Assembly (NCBI RefSeq): GCF_001522545.3
Contig: NC_031781.1
Span: forward strand, 7,569,487-7,633,486
Direction: 5' to 3'
DNA: 64,000 bases
From: Parus major
Lineage: Eukaryota; Chordata; Aves; Passeriformes; Paridae
Shown here: positions 1 to 11,910 of the stretch, in pieces
How the letters are laid out: each line of letters opens with the position of its first letter
Numbering within the stretch: the stretch's first letter is position 1
The notes under the pieces: generated by a model
The model's database searches: none
What the model was told of the DNA's origin: nothing
The model's input: only the letters and a program-made list of their open reading frames with translations
Translations under genes and position numbers: made by a program

Positions 1-175
1 AAAATCACTTGACAGCAAGCTTTGGATTAGAATTCTAGAAAGCCCAATTCCATCAAACAAGAGTTGTCAAACTGGAAGCTGACAAGTGAGACCTGTCCTG
101 TCCAGTGCTTTCCATCACATATTATAAAGCAGCATGAAAAATGCCCTAAAAAAGGAACCATAGTGGAAATCTTGG

Positions 176-193
176 CCCCCCGCCCTCCCCCCC
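176..193 (-). other. Candidate G-quadruplex motif
   Basis: On the minus strand this tract reads G7-A-G3-C-G6. It satisfies the G3+N1-7 four-tract pattern, and every loop can be one base (the G7 run supplies two tracts). Single-base loops are known to favour very stable parallel quadruplexes. It sits alone in AT-rich DNA with no gene seen nearby, so any function is unknown. Confidence 0.6.
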
Positions 194-303
194 ATTTGTT
201 ATTTCCATTAAAATGATGCCCAGAGGCCGTAAACAGGATTGGAACATGGAAACGAGTTCCGACAGCTCTTTGCGTGGTGTTGTCTAAGCTTGTTGAATCG
301 GTA

Positions 304-335
304 TGTGTACACAAATGAACATGTTTGTGTACACA
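304..335. repeat. Perfect inverted repeat, 12-bp arms, 8-base loop
   Basis: The left arm TGTGTACACAAA (304-315) and right arm TTTGTGTACACA (324-335) are exact reverse complements around TGAACATG. The loop edge contains GAACATGTTT (317-326), which fits the p53-family half-site pattern RRRCWWGYYY. The structure could form a cruciform or an RNA hairpin. With no conservation or expression data, no role can be assigned. Confidence 0.6.
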
Positions 336-2690
336 CAGCAGCCCTGCTGACTGCACACACAAACATACAGGCCTCATTTGCATACTCCAGCCCACCACTT
401 CACACTGCCAGGATCACAGATAAATACATATTTTTGTATCCTGTATAATGCAATGACCTCTCGGTCTGTAGGTGGGCTGAGTAGACACTTGTTTTATTTA
501 AAAAGCACAAAATCATCTGAAACCTGCTAGTTTTGTAAGCAAAGTTCACAGTACTCACAGGAATAGAGGTCATATACATTTCAGCATTAATTATTTTCCT
601 CTCTCTTCTCAATTTTATAAATTCATAATATGTAAAGAAAATATCAAGTTATACCTCTTTGCTCATGATCTGACCAGTATTTTGAACATGGGATAAGGTA
701 GACATATTTTTCTTCTACTTTCTCATTGCTGAGCCCCTGTAGCAAATACTTGACCAAGACTAAGGTAAAATCCCTTAAATAGGATATTTTCCTTATACCT
801 CACATTACAAGACATGCAGACACGGATTCACAGCAGCTGTCTGAACTAGACACATAAGAACACCTTTCAATTCTGTCCAGAATTACAGAATATTATGTTC
901 TGCTGTGCCCACCAAGTCCACAGATCAGCCTGGACACATAACTCTCTCTGTAAATCACTTTGCACCTTGTGACAATTTAGGTTTTGTATCTGTGTCTGCA
1001 ATCTGAAGGGGAGGGAAGGCAGAAAGATAAATCTATATATCTTAGTTCCATGATGAGATCTCTGTTAATTAGGTCTTCCCCAATCATCACCTCTTTAATT
1101 GGCATTTTTCTAGTGTCAGGAAGAGACACCTAAGATTTAGATGTCTGATGCTGCATAAAAAGGCCACCAAAAATCCACAGCCCTGTGCCAGCAGAGCATT
1201 ATCTATTAACAGAATTACTTCTTGTTTTGAAAACAAGGTCTAAGCAATGAAGTACTTATAGTGTCAAAAGTGAAAAAGAAATGGGGGAAGAAAAGAAGGA
1301 AGAAGAGTTGTCACAAGTTGTTTCTAAAAAGATAAATGTTCCCCAGCCAAATGGACATACTACCATCAGATTAGGAAGACAATAAAATAAGAGGTCTGTA
1401 CCAAAGGGAAAACTGAGCCCAGATGACAAACTCTTGTTAGTCCATGGGTTTCTAGGCAGAATAGTCCAAGGTATTTTAAGATGTATAGACTAAGATTTCA
1501 GAGTTACACTACACCTCAGGCTTGCAAGAGCTTTCTGTAGGGTTTTTATTTTGGGGTGTCTTGGTTGTACACGGACTAGGAAAATAAATTTAAAACACTT
1601 CAACATCTCTTTCCTCCTTTCTTGTTCTCTGCAAAATTCTTTTTCTAGTCCTGTAATATTTGCCTTGTGTTCCTTTTTCATCCTAAGGAGCCATATCTTC
1701 TGGAAGAGCTCACCTGCTAATATTCTCAAACATTATTTAAAAAAGAAAAAAAATTCTACAGAATTCAAAACAATATTGTTCAACTAGGTAGTGATACATT
1801 TATTTATGCATTCCTTCATTCCTTTCAAGCAAAATCTGATTTGGCCCTACATCTTATGTTTCTTAAAGATAAACAGGGCATTATTAAAAAAACATTCTTG
1901 TTTAGGCTTAAGCCAAATGCACCTTGGTGAATACGACAACAGTTCTTATTTATGCACAAGTAAACCAAGACTGTATTTGCACTATGCAGTTTTAAGGGTT
2001 TTCTGACATTATAAGTTAAATTGATTCTGTTAATTGTTTAGCAAAGATGAGAAATATTCAGCTCTTTCATAATATTTTATATTGAATGACATTAACTTCT
2101 TGACTTTGATGGTTATACCTCTTGTTCAAGATAAATGTTTCTAAATATTTTTACTGAGAATGTGTTCTACATAAATTTATCTAGCACTATATTTTATTCA
2201 TCAACAAAAGTGTTACTGATTAGAAGCTCGTGATGTAGTCAACAGAATTGTCTGAAAATCTACACATCTTCAATAGAGAAAGAAACAAGAGCAGGATGGA
2301 ACATTTTTTTTGGTTATCTAGAACTGGATATATTCAAACTACAGGGTTGTTTAATGGTTTCTCAGGCTTTGATTTATTTCACATTGAAGGGACTTTGTCC
2401 CACATCAAAGATGTCTGTTAAAGAAAGATTCTTTTCTTAAATCCCTCCCCCCAACCTTTGGCTGAACACCTAATTTTCAATTTAGGAGCTTGTGACAGTG
2501 AGATACCTCCCAAAGGCAGAGTATTTAGACATTTAGGGACTAAACAACCCTGTTGTGATGAAAGCTGGACATTCCTCAGTGCTGGGATCAAATGAAAACA
2601 TTGATGTTTCACTAAACTTTGAAACTGACAATGTAAGAGTTTTACAAGAAGCATTAAACATTTATCATCACAGCCTGCAAATTACATTTA

Positions 2691-5600
2691 GACAAGGGAA
2701 ATAGTTACATAAAGCAAACAATCTTGTATAGAGTAAAAAAAAAAATGCAGGAACTTCTTAAAAATAGATGCATATTTAAGAATGATGCCTCTTTTCAAAA
2801 ACCTGTCAGCAATAATGGGTTTCCATAAACAGGAAATGGTATTTTAAAAATAGGAACAAATTATTATCATCTCTGATGACAGAAACTACATACATACTTT
2901 CTTCTGATTATGTTCAGTTCAAAGTCCATCAAGTTGAGCACTTGCACAGACCGAATAACAGGAAATGGCAAGGTCAGAAGAGAACAGTGGAAGTTTCTGT
3001 AACTCAACTGTGGCAGAAGTTGTGGCCACTGGAGATCAGTAGGGAAAGGCTGAAGAGGCAGAAGAAATGATGTAACCTGGGAAAGTGTGGGTTTAAGTTT
3101 GGAAAAAAAGAGGATTTGAAGAACCTGCAGGGCACTAAGGAGGAAAGAAGGGGAAAGAGGCCGGAGATAGGACTGAAAATAAATCAAATGAGTCTGAAAC
3201 CCTGGAAGGAATATTGCAGCTGGAAAAGGCTGTAGAGGGAAAGGAGATAAGAGAATGCAGAGTCACTAGAGGCTCCAAGAAAGGAGACACTGAAATCCTG
3301 GATACAAAATTTTATAAGAGTAAAACTGGGATACTAAGGATAATGTGCTTCCTTGAATTAGGATGACAAAGTTGAAACTGAGACATATCCATGCAAGTGT
3401 TGAGATATTAGAATATTGCAACATTTTTCATTTAGAAAATTTCTCTTAATGACATGAAGCAGATTGTTTTTGACAGGAGTGGTTGGCAGATGAAAAGCTC
3501 TTGGTACTCAAGAGGAAAATTGGAAGACAAATTTGGAGAGATACCACAATTCAGGATTTCTTGGATGTCAAGAGTGTAGAAATGATGAAAAAGAAAGCGA
3601 TATTCTTGTTTGGCCTATAAAGTCTAGAACAGGAAGCTTCTATATTTTAGAACAATGTCTTACAAATCTTACAGGTACTAAACAACATGAAAATTAGCTA
3701 AAACAGATCAGTTTTAGGAACATATGTCACATTTTAAATTTGCCTTTAACTTTAATGGTTTTATACAAATCATTGCTATTAGAGAAATCGCCCTCATCTG
3801 TTTTGCAAAACACCATTTTCAGAAGTGCAGCTCAGTCTCATTGAAACATAGATAAATATTTGTGTTCAGATGATAAATTCACTTGCTTGTTCTAAGGATT
3901 CATTATTTGATTCTGCATCTATAAGGAAAACAAGTTTGCACAAAGGTTATCACTACTCCATTTCAATAGTGCACAGAAATCTTAAACTGTTGGAAATGCA
4001 CAACTGTGCTTTATGCAACAAAAGCCTATTTATAAATTATGACTCTATACACAATATGCCTTGGGGATTGTTCCTGTTCTAATCAAATACTTCTGCAAAT
4101 TTGTTGCCAAGAACTGAAAAAGTATTTACCTGTAATAGGTGAAAAAATGATACTATCAGGTAAAATATGTTTTCACATACACTGTGGATGTTTTATTTAC
4201 TCACTAACCAGCTTCTAAAGGTTCCACAAAAAATTAAATCACATACCTTAAATATTTGTCTGCAAATAACACTGGTTAAATAACTCTGCAACATCTGGTT
4301 TCCTTTTCTGTTTGCTATTTGAGAGATTTTTCTGAGTATAATTAATCCTTATAAAATGGGAATAAAGTGAGTTATTGTCTTTTGGAAACTGATGAAGTAT
4401 ATTACAACTACAGAGAAAGGAACTGTACTTCATTCTGCACAGCAGAGTTAAGATGCCCACAAAAAAAAAAATAAATAAAAGTTTATGTTAATGTGGAAAT
4501 GGTGCTTGGAGCTCCAAAGTCTAGATTCACTTAACAAATTTAGTAAAATGGAGTACTTAGAGTAACCACAAAGCTGAAGTGGAGAGTTTCAGCAGGACAG
4601 TTCGAAGAGCTGGAAAATAAAAGCACAGACAGACATGACAGGACAGTTTCTGTCTGCCTTGATTTTCCAGGGCTCTATGCCAACACAGACTGAATTTGTG
4701 AGCCAGTACAGATAATCAAAGTGCGAGAAAAAATCCAACATGTGAATGGTGCTTCTATGGGAGCTGTGGTAACATACACAAGTATTTGCATGTTCATGAC
4801 AGTATTGATCTAAGACCAAAAAAAAAAGCTTTTTCCTCCCTGTATCTGTCAGTCTGCACAGGAGAACAAAGCCACACTCCTAAGAAATCATCTTTGAATT
4901 TAGGATTCATTACTGTAACACTTTAACCAGCAGACCTTGACAGGGCAGCTCCAAACCAAGCTGTTTAAAAAACTCTACATCAAAAAAAGTCTTTATTATG
5001 TTAATTACAGTAGGCAAAAACTAACTAAATAACTAAGATATTCCAATCTTTCTTTTAGAAATCAGTAAAACTTTTGCCTTTGTGCTCCATAAACATAGGT
5101 TTAACATAAAAAGGTCAACAAGAGGCACTGAATCTTGTTAAAAATACTGTTCTACCCTCCTGTTTCCGTTCCACATGAAAAAAGAAAATAAAAAAAAAAA
5201 TTAGGAGAAATACTAAATTTAGTAAAACAGTCCTTCCTACTTGTCCAGTTAAAAATAAAGGGTGGATTTTTTTTTCCCCTTTAAAATCAATTTTATGACC
5301 TTATCAAAACCACCAAAGGATATACATGATGATCAGCTAATATGTATTTATAAAGCATAATAAAATATAATCTACTTTACATTTCTGTTTTGAGGCTTGA
5401 TCTGATTTTGTGTTGTAAACACAAAGTCCTACTTTTGCAACTTTCTTGGTCACCTTTTATTATCAAAGCTTATTTTACATTTCTACAAGATACTACCCAC
5501 AAAAGGATTCAGACTTTATGGAAGAGGCTGGTCCAACCCCTTTGCCACCTACCCAGGCAACAGCTTGAACCTCTGACTCCCAAACGTAACAAAGACCTTG

Positions 5601-7860
5601 ACTTTGTTCAAGGAAACCTCAGCAGGACTCAGGATGTAACCTTCAGCATCCCTCAGCACTTCTGACTGCACGAGGTACACGAAGGAAGAGTGGGTAATGC
5701 ACGTAGGAGTCACACAGTCGTGACAATCTAAAACACAAATGTCCACTGCTCATTGTATTCAGACTAATAAAACTCGAATTTTGCAGCCCTCTTCATTGTA
5801 TCTTTAGAATAGGATCAAGGCCTGCTGCATACCTAGATATATATTGGACTTTGCTTGCTGAATCAAATTAAAACCATTAATTGGAATTACCAGTTTGGCC
5901 AAAATTTATTAACTATTCTAGGTATGACAGATTACACCATTTCCAAAAATCAGTTTGCTAAAGGAAATCTTCCCAGTGAAAAATGTGGGTTTTTTTCAAT
6001 ATGCTTCAAATTTCTGCATTTTTCTGCATCAATTTGTTATGGAACTATCTTTCATATTACCCCTGCTTTTATTTTCTTTGGTGTTTGTTTTTAAGTAGAG
6101 TCATGAATGTATTTCCATTTCATGCTATTCCCAGTTAGGAATAAAATGACGGTACTTCCAAGAAAGAAAATTACCCGGGAATCTGTTCTGCATTTGTAGA
6201 CAGGAGAGAGGCACTTTGAATGGAGAAGAAGAATTAAATTAGCCCCAGATATAGGGGCTGAATACTAGCCATGTGTTTTTGAAGTGAGTATCTGCAAACC
6301 CTTTCCTATAGATCCTTTATAGTCTGAACTTTATAACAATAAAGGATAATCTGGTAAAAAGTTCACTGCCCTACAGCAAGCACAAAACACTTTTTTTTTT
6401 TTTCATCCAAAGGAACCACTGGTCTTTGAATAAAATATTTTTACCTTCCCCCACAGCCACCAGTTTAGAATGAAAGCATATTCCATGTTTAAGATTCTAT
6501 ATTTACTCAGTTTAAATATTTATGGGTGAGATGTATATACAGTATTGAATAAAACAGAAACCAGATTCATTCCTTAATGAGTGAGAAAGAATAAACTTCA
6601 TATGGGGCAAAAAGCAGTGCTAGAAATTGTCACTGCTTTCAAGTCAGCAGCCACAAGAAATGTTGTCTTCTCAACTACTGTACAAAATAACAAAGCCAAA
6701 AGCAAGTGTTACTAGTTCTTCTATATTATCAGATTTTTATGACAAAGGTTAGAATGTTCAAAAATGTGTTTAAATTTATTCAGCTGTTCTCATAGTTTCA
6801 TGTTTCATGGGACTGCTACACTGCATTATGTTCCCATATGACTAGATTAAAGCTATCTAACAGGCTGGTGAAGTTATTAATCCAGCATCTGAATTCTTGT
6901 TCAGAACCTTCCTCAGCAAGTATTGACAAGCTGCAACAGTCAGATTGGTTTGGTTTGGGTTTTTTTTTTAACAGGACATCCATGGTATTTGTCAGATCAA
7001 CACTTCTAAAGAGCGCTCTTCCTCCAAAGACACTGATAAACTAAAAGTGGAGTTAAACCCAGTTGTAGGGAGACTGGACAGCCCAAGGGAGAGGTAATGG
7101 GATACAGAGACTTTAACCTTTAGGTCATCAATTTAAATTCAGCTCAAGTTGATCATGACCAACATTCCCACATGATGAATGTTTGTTAGCCTGTGTAAAG
7201 AAATAGACACAATAAATATTGGTGGACACATTACCAAGGTAACTGATCCCTTTTGGTAATCTCAAAAGAATACCTACACTCTGACAGGCCACCAAACAGT
7301 CCCAGTTCCTCTGGTTTCATGGAATCCATCACGACTGCAGACTCCTAACCACCATCAAATTAATTTCAACATGTTTTGGAATTTTTTTATTTTATTTTTT
7401 TTTTCATTAAGTGGATATCTCAACCAGAAGTACCTTCAGCAGCGATGAAAGAATTAGCTTATCAAAATAAAGTTGAGTGTGCAAAGAATATAAAAGACAA
7501 TATTGAAAAATGGTGTTAAATTCATTATAACCCAAGTACTACTTTTAGGCAAAGTTGGTTGAACTATTAAAAGAATGGATATAGGAAAAACAGAAAAACC
7601 CAAGACAGCTGACAGGAATAACCAGAGGCATGGAAAGACAGTTCTATAGGAGTCTGAGACTGAGATTTAGTTTAGAGTCCAGATTAACAAATGTTGCCTG
7701 GTATGAATATATAAAATTATGATTATTACAGGCATTTCTTCAGAGCCTGGGGGTTATGAATAAAGCTAAGCACAAAAGTTCTTTCCCAGCCTATAAGAAT
7801 TCTGAAGATTTCAGAAAGGTCTTGTTAGTATTAGGACAAATCCTTTCACAATTTTCACAA
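2691..7860. other. AT-rich non-coding DNA, no gene seen
   Basis: No identifiable gene or transposon. About 2930-3290 is purine-rich on the plus strand (GGAAAG/AGAAG-type sequence), which opens a 106-codon frame on the minus strand that matches nothing I know. Short homopolymers occur, for example a T run near 6390-6403 and a T-rich stretch near 7381-7405. The remainder is unremarkable. Confidence 0.55.
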
Positions 7861-7884
7861 AAGCAGAGATACCCAACCTATTAC

Positions 7885-8035
7885 AGACAATAGTCCAGTG
7901 GTAAAGACAGTTGCCTTGGATGCATTAGATATTCAGCTGGATTTAAGTCTCTATTCAGCTGGATTCAGAAAAGGAAATTGAACCAAAGTCGCATGTCTTA
8001 AAGGATAATGCCCTAACTATTAGGCTCTGGGTATT
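7885..8035. repeat. Ancient tRNA-like repeat with inverted heads
   Basis: The left half begins TAGTCCAGTGGTAAAGACAG, resembling a tRNA A-box region (TRGCNNAGYNGG). A B-box-like GGATTTAAGTCT follows at 7939-7950. The right half ends GCCCTAACTATTAGGCT (8010-8026), whose reverse complement AGCCTAATAGTTAGGGC resembles the same head. It is preceded by ATTGAACCAAAGTC (7977-7990), an inverted B-box-like stretch. This paired-head arrangement resembles dispersed repeats I recall from turtles, crocodilians and birds. The halves are diverged, so the copy is old. The family name is uncertain. Confidence 0.45.
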
Positions 8036-10185
8036 GTAATGCAGATTTCTCTCAAGGTTTCTTTTTGAGCAGTTCCATTTCCAATAAATTATTTATTTGC
8101 TATTTGAAATTAAAGCTTTTTAAAGGAATTTTTTTTTAAACTACGCTTGACATGAAAGAGGTTTCAGGTTTGATAAAGCAGCAATTTCTATCAAAAACTC
8201 TGTTAACTTGGGAAAATCCCTATTAGGTTTAGTATTTCTGAGAGCAGATGCAAAAAATTTCAGACATTTGTAAACAATCTTTATCCTTTGTGGCAGCACT
8301 AAAAAGAGGACAGCAAGACCATGTCATGCAATCTTTTCGTCCTCAAGATATCAAGTGATTTAAGGCTGAGGAATCATTGCTACTAATCACACACAAATCA
8401 ACCCCTCCTATAAAATAAAAATAAGAAAATATGCATCAAAATTAACAATGTTTTTGTGTAAAATTGATCAAGGGAAAAATGACAGTGTTCACACTACTTT
8501 TTTTTCCCTGACAATGAAGTTGAATATTTTTATAGTGGGGAGGATAATGTATTTTTTATGTGGGCTTTCACCAACATATGAGTCATATTTACAATGATTT
8601 ACTTTTACCCTTCCAATCTATAATCTTGGAAGTATGCTGTTCCCAACTGAAATAGGAAATTTCATGTGATTTGAACTACAAGTCTGTTTTTCTTAGCTTG
8701 TTCTTCTGTTGCTGATCTTGCATTTGACTATTGCCTCCATCAAGATACTTACTGATCACAACTTAGTTATTGTAACTGCCTTATGCAGGGCTTCCCAAAT
8801 TACACCGATTGAAACCAACCAAAGTCATGTAATATCGTTTATCCATAGTTGTACAAAAGTTATTAATTTTTTAAAACCTCTACTCATCTCCAAAGTTTAC
8901 CACTCCAGCTCACAGCTTTCTGTAGCAGTGTTTTTCCTCCCTTCTCAATTTTCTCACTCTGGCTTTCATCCAGTCCTCTCAACTTTTCTCTGTCATCATG
9001 TGGGTTACTATGGTGTGTTTTTTAGCTATTTATCCCAGATTCATAGCAGAGGTATCTAAAGACCCCCTTTAACACACCCACTTTAAAGCAATTAAGTCAA
9101 CACTGTGCAAAGCAGTTCCCTACACCAATGCACACAGAATCGTTAAAATGATTACAGCCTTTATCAATTTAACTTCTGTTCACTGGGAAAGGAGAGACAG
9201 ATTAAGGGACAGGGAAAGTCCTGTGTGTGGAACCAGAAATGCTGCCAAAGGAACTGCAGTCAAACCATCAACAACTGGGTACAGACTGCATCCTTCCTAC
9301 TTAGGAGTGTTTTCATACTACATAAATGTTCCCTTGCAATGACAATAGATACTAGCAATGCGGAAAATACTTGTCTTTAAAACCAACCACCTGTCATGAA
9401 TAAAAGCTTCTATTCCCACCTCCACCACCCCCAATTCACCACATTACAAAGCAGCAATAGTTCACATTTGGATACCAAACTAGGTACTACATCTACTGCC
9501 AGGAAAGTAATGTGTAATGAATCACATTACTCCTACAGCATTTTAAACAGGTAGAAACAATTGTGGAAGAACTGCCAAGGAAATCTACAGTTCCAATTTT
9601 ATACTGTCTGTAGGTCTTCAGACTAAAACTAATGCACACGTGTCATTTTCAAAATTAACATTTCTATTAAAAAGAAAACCAGACTCATCCTAGTTGATGT
9701 TACACACTTATTCAGTAGAATAATTCCACTGAGGCAGATAAATACATTTGCATGAAAAGGACCTACACTGCAGGACTTCATAAAACATATATGTGGGACA
9801 AAAAGAAGAGCCTAGGAATTAAGTCAGTCATTTTGACAAACTCTTGGTTTATAACTGCAATGTAGTCAGTTTAGTTGGCTATTCCTAATTTCAGATCTAA
9901 TACACACTGCTCTACAATACTGCCTGAACAGCATTAAAATGATCAAAGCAGTTTCACTTTTTAAGCTTCAAAATGCACTTTGTTTGCTTCTGGTTCATAA
10001 GTGTTGATGCACTTTTGAACCACTTATTCTTCCTATCATCTTGCCTAATTAGAACACATTCTTTAAAACTTAACTTTTGTTTGAAAAACAGGTTTATAAA
10101 ATTTCTCAGTTCCACATTCAAAAGAGCTGTTAAATTAAATTAATTAAAAGACTAAAAATGTAGGAATTCAAAATGGGTCATGAGA
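8036..10185. other. AT-rich non-coding DNA, no gene seen
   Basis: No gene or recognisable repeat. A 116-codon plus-strand frame at 8709-9059 lies in pyrimidine-rich DNA and gives a serine- and leucine-rich product without a known domain, so I treat it as chance. Sequence around 10130-10150 is a run of TTAAT/AATTAA steps. Confidence 0.5.
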
Positions 10186-10189
10186 AGAA

Positions 10190-10670
10190 TTTAGGCATGT
10201 GTAGTCAAAATGCTGATCCTGGAGGCCCCTATCCCACCCTGGAGATGCTTCTGGTGGCAATAAAGGCTTTGATGACAATGCAGGCCAGATCCAGAAGCTG
10301 CATCTCTGTGCGTGGCCAGAGTCTGCCTGCTCAGCCAGAGTGCTTCATCTCATGGCTCAGTTTATGCCAAATCCTGTGGGGAGCTGCACAGCTGATCTGA
10401 GGAGTTTGACCCACCAGGTGCTCTCAGAGCCAGCCTCATAAACACCAACCAGGTGGGCTCCCTACAAAATCCTTCAGGTGCTCTTTCTTTCCAAAACAGC
10501 ACATGAGCACCAGTCATTCCCAGCCTGGCAGCAGCATTGCTCGTGCCAGAAGCCAAATCCCCTTGTCCCATTCCTTCTTCAGCCTTGGACCCAGCAATAT
10601 CTTCTAGGAGAACATTCCAGTCAGCTACAGGCTGCAGTAAATGCTGGGGCAAGGAGAGGGAGATAGCAAA
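10190..10670. other. GC-elevated block of unknown origin
   Basis: About 480 bases are clearly richer in G and C (near half by eye) than the flanks, with CAG/CTG-rich words. Several frames are open on both strands at once (up to 96 codons on minus), which is what base composition alone would give. No protein family is recognised. It could be a decayed transposon or LTR, a regulatory block or an old pseudogene; the sequence does not decide between these. Confidence 0.3.
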
Positions 10671-10752
10671 GTTCTACCACAGAAGTTCTTTCATTGTACA
10701 GAAAATAATTCAAGATTCATTGGGCCAGAGAAAGAACACAAGAGGGAGCAAG

Positions 10753-10860
10753 AGTCTGTAGCCTAGTGATTTGGGCACTCAGCTGGGAAAAGGAGTCCTG
10801 GGTTCCTGGCCTGTGCTCCACAGAAGGTTCATGCAATTTATCTAACAGCCTTTCAACAAT
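10753..10860 (+). repeat. tRNA-derived (MIR-like) SINE relic
   Basis: TAGCCTAGTGATTTGGGCAC (from 10759) is a good A-box-type head. It is followed by CAGCTGGGAAAAGGAGTCCTGGGTTCCTGGCC, here described by its key words CAGCTGGGA, GGAGTCCTGGGTTC and a B-box-like GGTTCC. The same order of words occurs in MIR-type/tRNA-derived SINEs that I recall from turtles and other sauropsids. The 3' part beyond about 10830 fades into unrecognised sequence. The copy is diverged, truncated and surely inactive. Confidence 0.5.
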
Positions 10861-11650
10861 TTAAGTCTTAGCTTGAATCTGGCCATGTTTTCCTTCCTGA
10901 TCCAAGTCTATAAATAACACTTTGTTTGCAAACATCAACATATCTCTTGTATGCTTTTAACGCTAAATTTTAAATGGGAAACATCAATAGAACTGAAATG
11001 TGACAAAACCTGAAAGCTAATTTCATATTCATTTTCCTTTATAAGTACTTAAAATACAAGAACTTACTTGTGATCATGTTAAAAATACTATTAAAATGCA
11101 AATACATGGTTTTACCTGTGTCAATAATGCTATTTTGAATCACTAGATTGGAATTTATTTTTTCATTTCATCTTTCTCAGGGTGACGTAACATTTTTAAG
11201 AAGTTATAACAATAGTAATAGCTTTCTAATGTCTTTATCCTGCTCAGTTTCTGATTCTCACTTGACAGTATTTTCATTTGCTGGTTCTCATTCCCTAGCA
11301 CAACAGTGCAATGTCATGCAGGCAACTTTAAATCCAAGCAAGGTTACCCTGAAATTCCCACTCCAACGATTTCATGGACATATTTCTGGTTTTGCTAAAC
11401 ATTCTTTTCATAATAGCTTCATTTTGGGCCTAAGCCTACATAACAGGGTCCCTTTAAATAATATTCCATGCCTTGAAACATATTACAAAAACTGTTATAT
11501 CAAGGCGAGTTATGCAAGGGCTCTCTATGGTTTTAGCATATTTACTCTGTCACGCCATGTGTGAGACTGCAGCCTCCACAACAAAACCTTTACACACTGA
11601 AGTCATTATCTCTGTGAAGTCTGCAACTGGCATTTAAAACTTATTGATGG
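10861..11650. other. AT-rich non-coding DNA, no gene seen
   Basis: This is the spacer between two SINE relics. It contains a 138-codon plus-strand frame (11148-11564), among the longest in the window. The predicted product is low in charged residues and has no signal peptide, domain or repeat that I recognise. No flanking splice or promoter signals support it, so I do not call a gene. Confidence 0.5.
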
Positions 11651-11657
11651 CCTGGGT

Positions 11658-11910
11658 ATTGGTGGCTCAGTAGGCAGCACTCTTGCCGGAGGCCCAGGAG
11701 GTCAGGGGTTCACATTCTGCTCAAAGAACAAGTTGGACATATTCCAGGTTTGTGTGTGGGCTGTGCTACACTCCTAAAGGGGCAGTCCTTAGGACAGTAA
11801 GAAAACCTTGGCTTTTTGGGGATATCAAAGTCCTCTTGCAAAGGGAAGAGGAAGAAAATTTAACAAGTGAATGAACACGATTGCACTGGCTGGGGACCTG
11901 GATTTGGTCA
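11658..11910 (+). repeat. Ancient tRNA-derived SINE, LF-SINE-like
   Basis: TGGCTCAGTAGG (11662-11673) is an exact fit to the Pol III A-box TRGCNNAGYNGG. GGTTCACATTC (11707-11717) is a degraded B-box (GGTTCGANTCC) at a normal spacing of about 45 bases. Downstream, GGGGCAGTCCTTAGGACAG, then AAAACCTTGG, then ATCAAAGTCCTCTTGCAAAG follow the order of words I recall from the body of old vertebrate SINEs of LF-SINE type (GTCCTTCGGATGAGAC, TTAAACCGAGG, ATCAAAGATCCCATGGCAC). The copy is diverged but long. Family assignment is from memory and uncertain; that it is a tRNA-headed SINE is more secure. Confidence 0.5.

Larger units (their letters stand above)
1..2690. other. AT-rich non-coding DNA, no gene seen
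   Basis: No recognisable coding region or transposon. Open frames are under 125 codons, overlap on both strands and have no familiar domains. Two notable structures lie at the left end and have their own entries: a G-rich tract (176-193) and a perfect hairpin (304-335). The rest is unique-looking AT-rich sequence with short A and T runs. Confidence 0.6.

Noticed and set aside
2309..2321. TTTGGTTATCTAG matches 13 bases of miR-9
   Set aside because: The match stops before the end of the mature sequence and no complementary star arm follows, so no hairpin precursor can form.
2867..3187. 106-codon minus-strand open frame
   Set aside because: It reflects a purine-rich plus strand; the leucine/serine/proline-rich product has no recognised domain.
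11148..11564. 138-codon plus-strand open frame
   Set aside because: The product resembles no family and lies between SINE relics in AT-rich DNA; the length is possible by chance in 64 kb and six frames.
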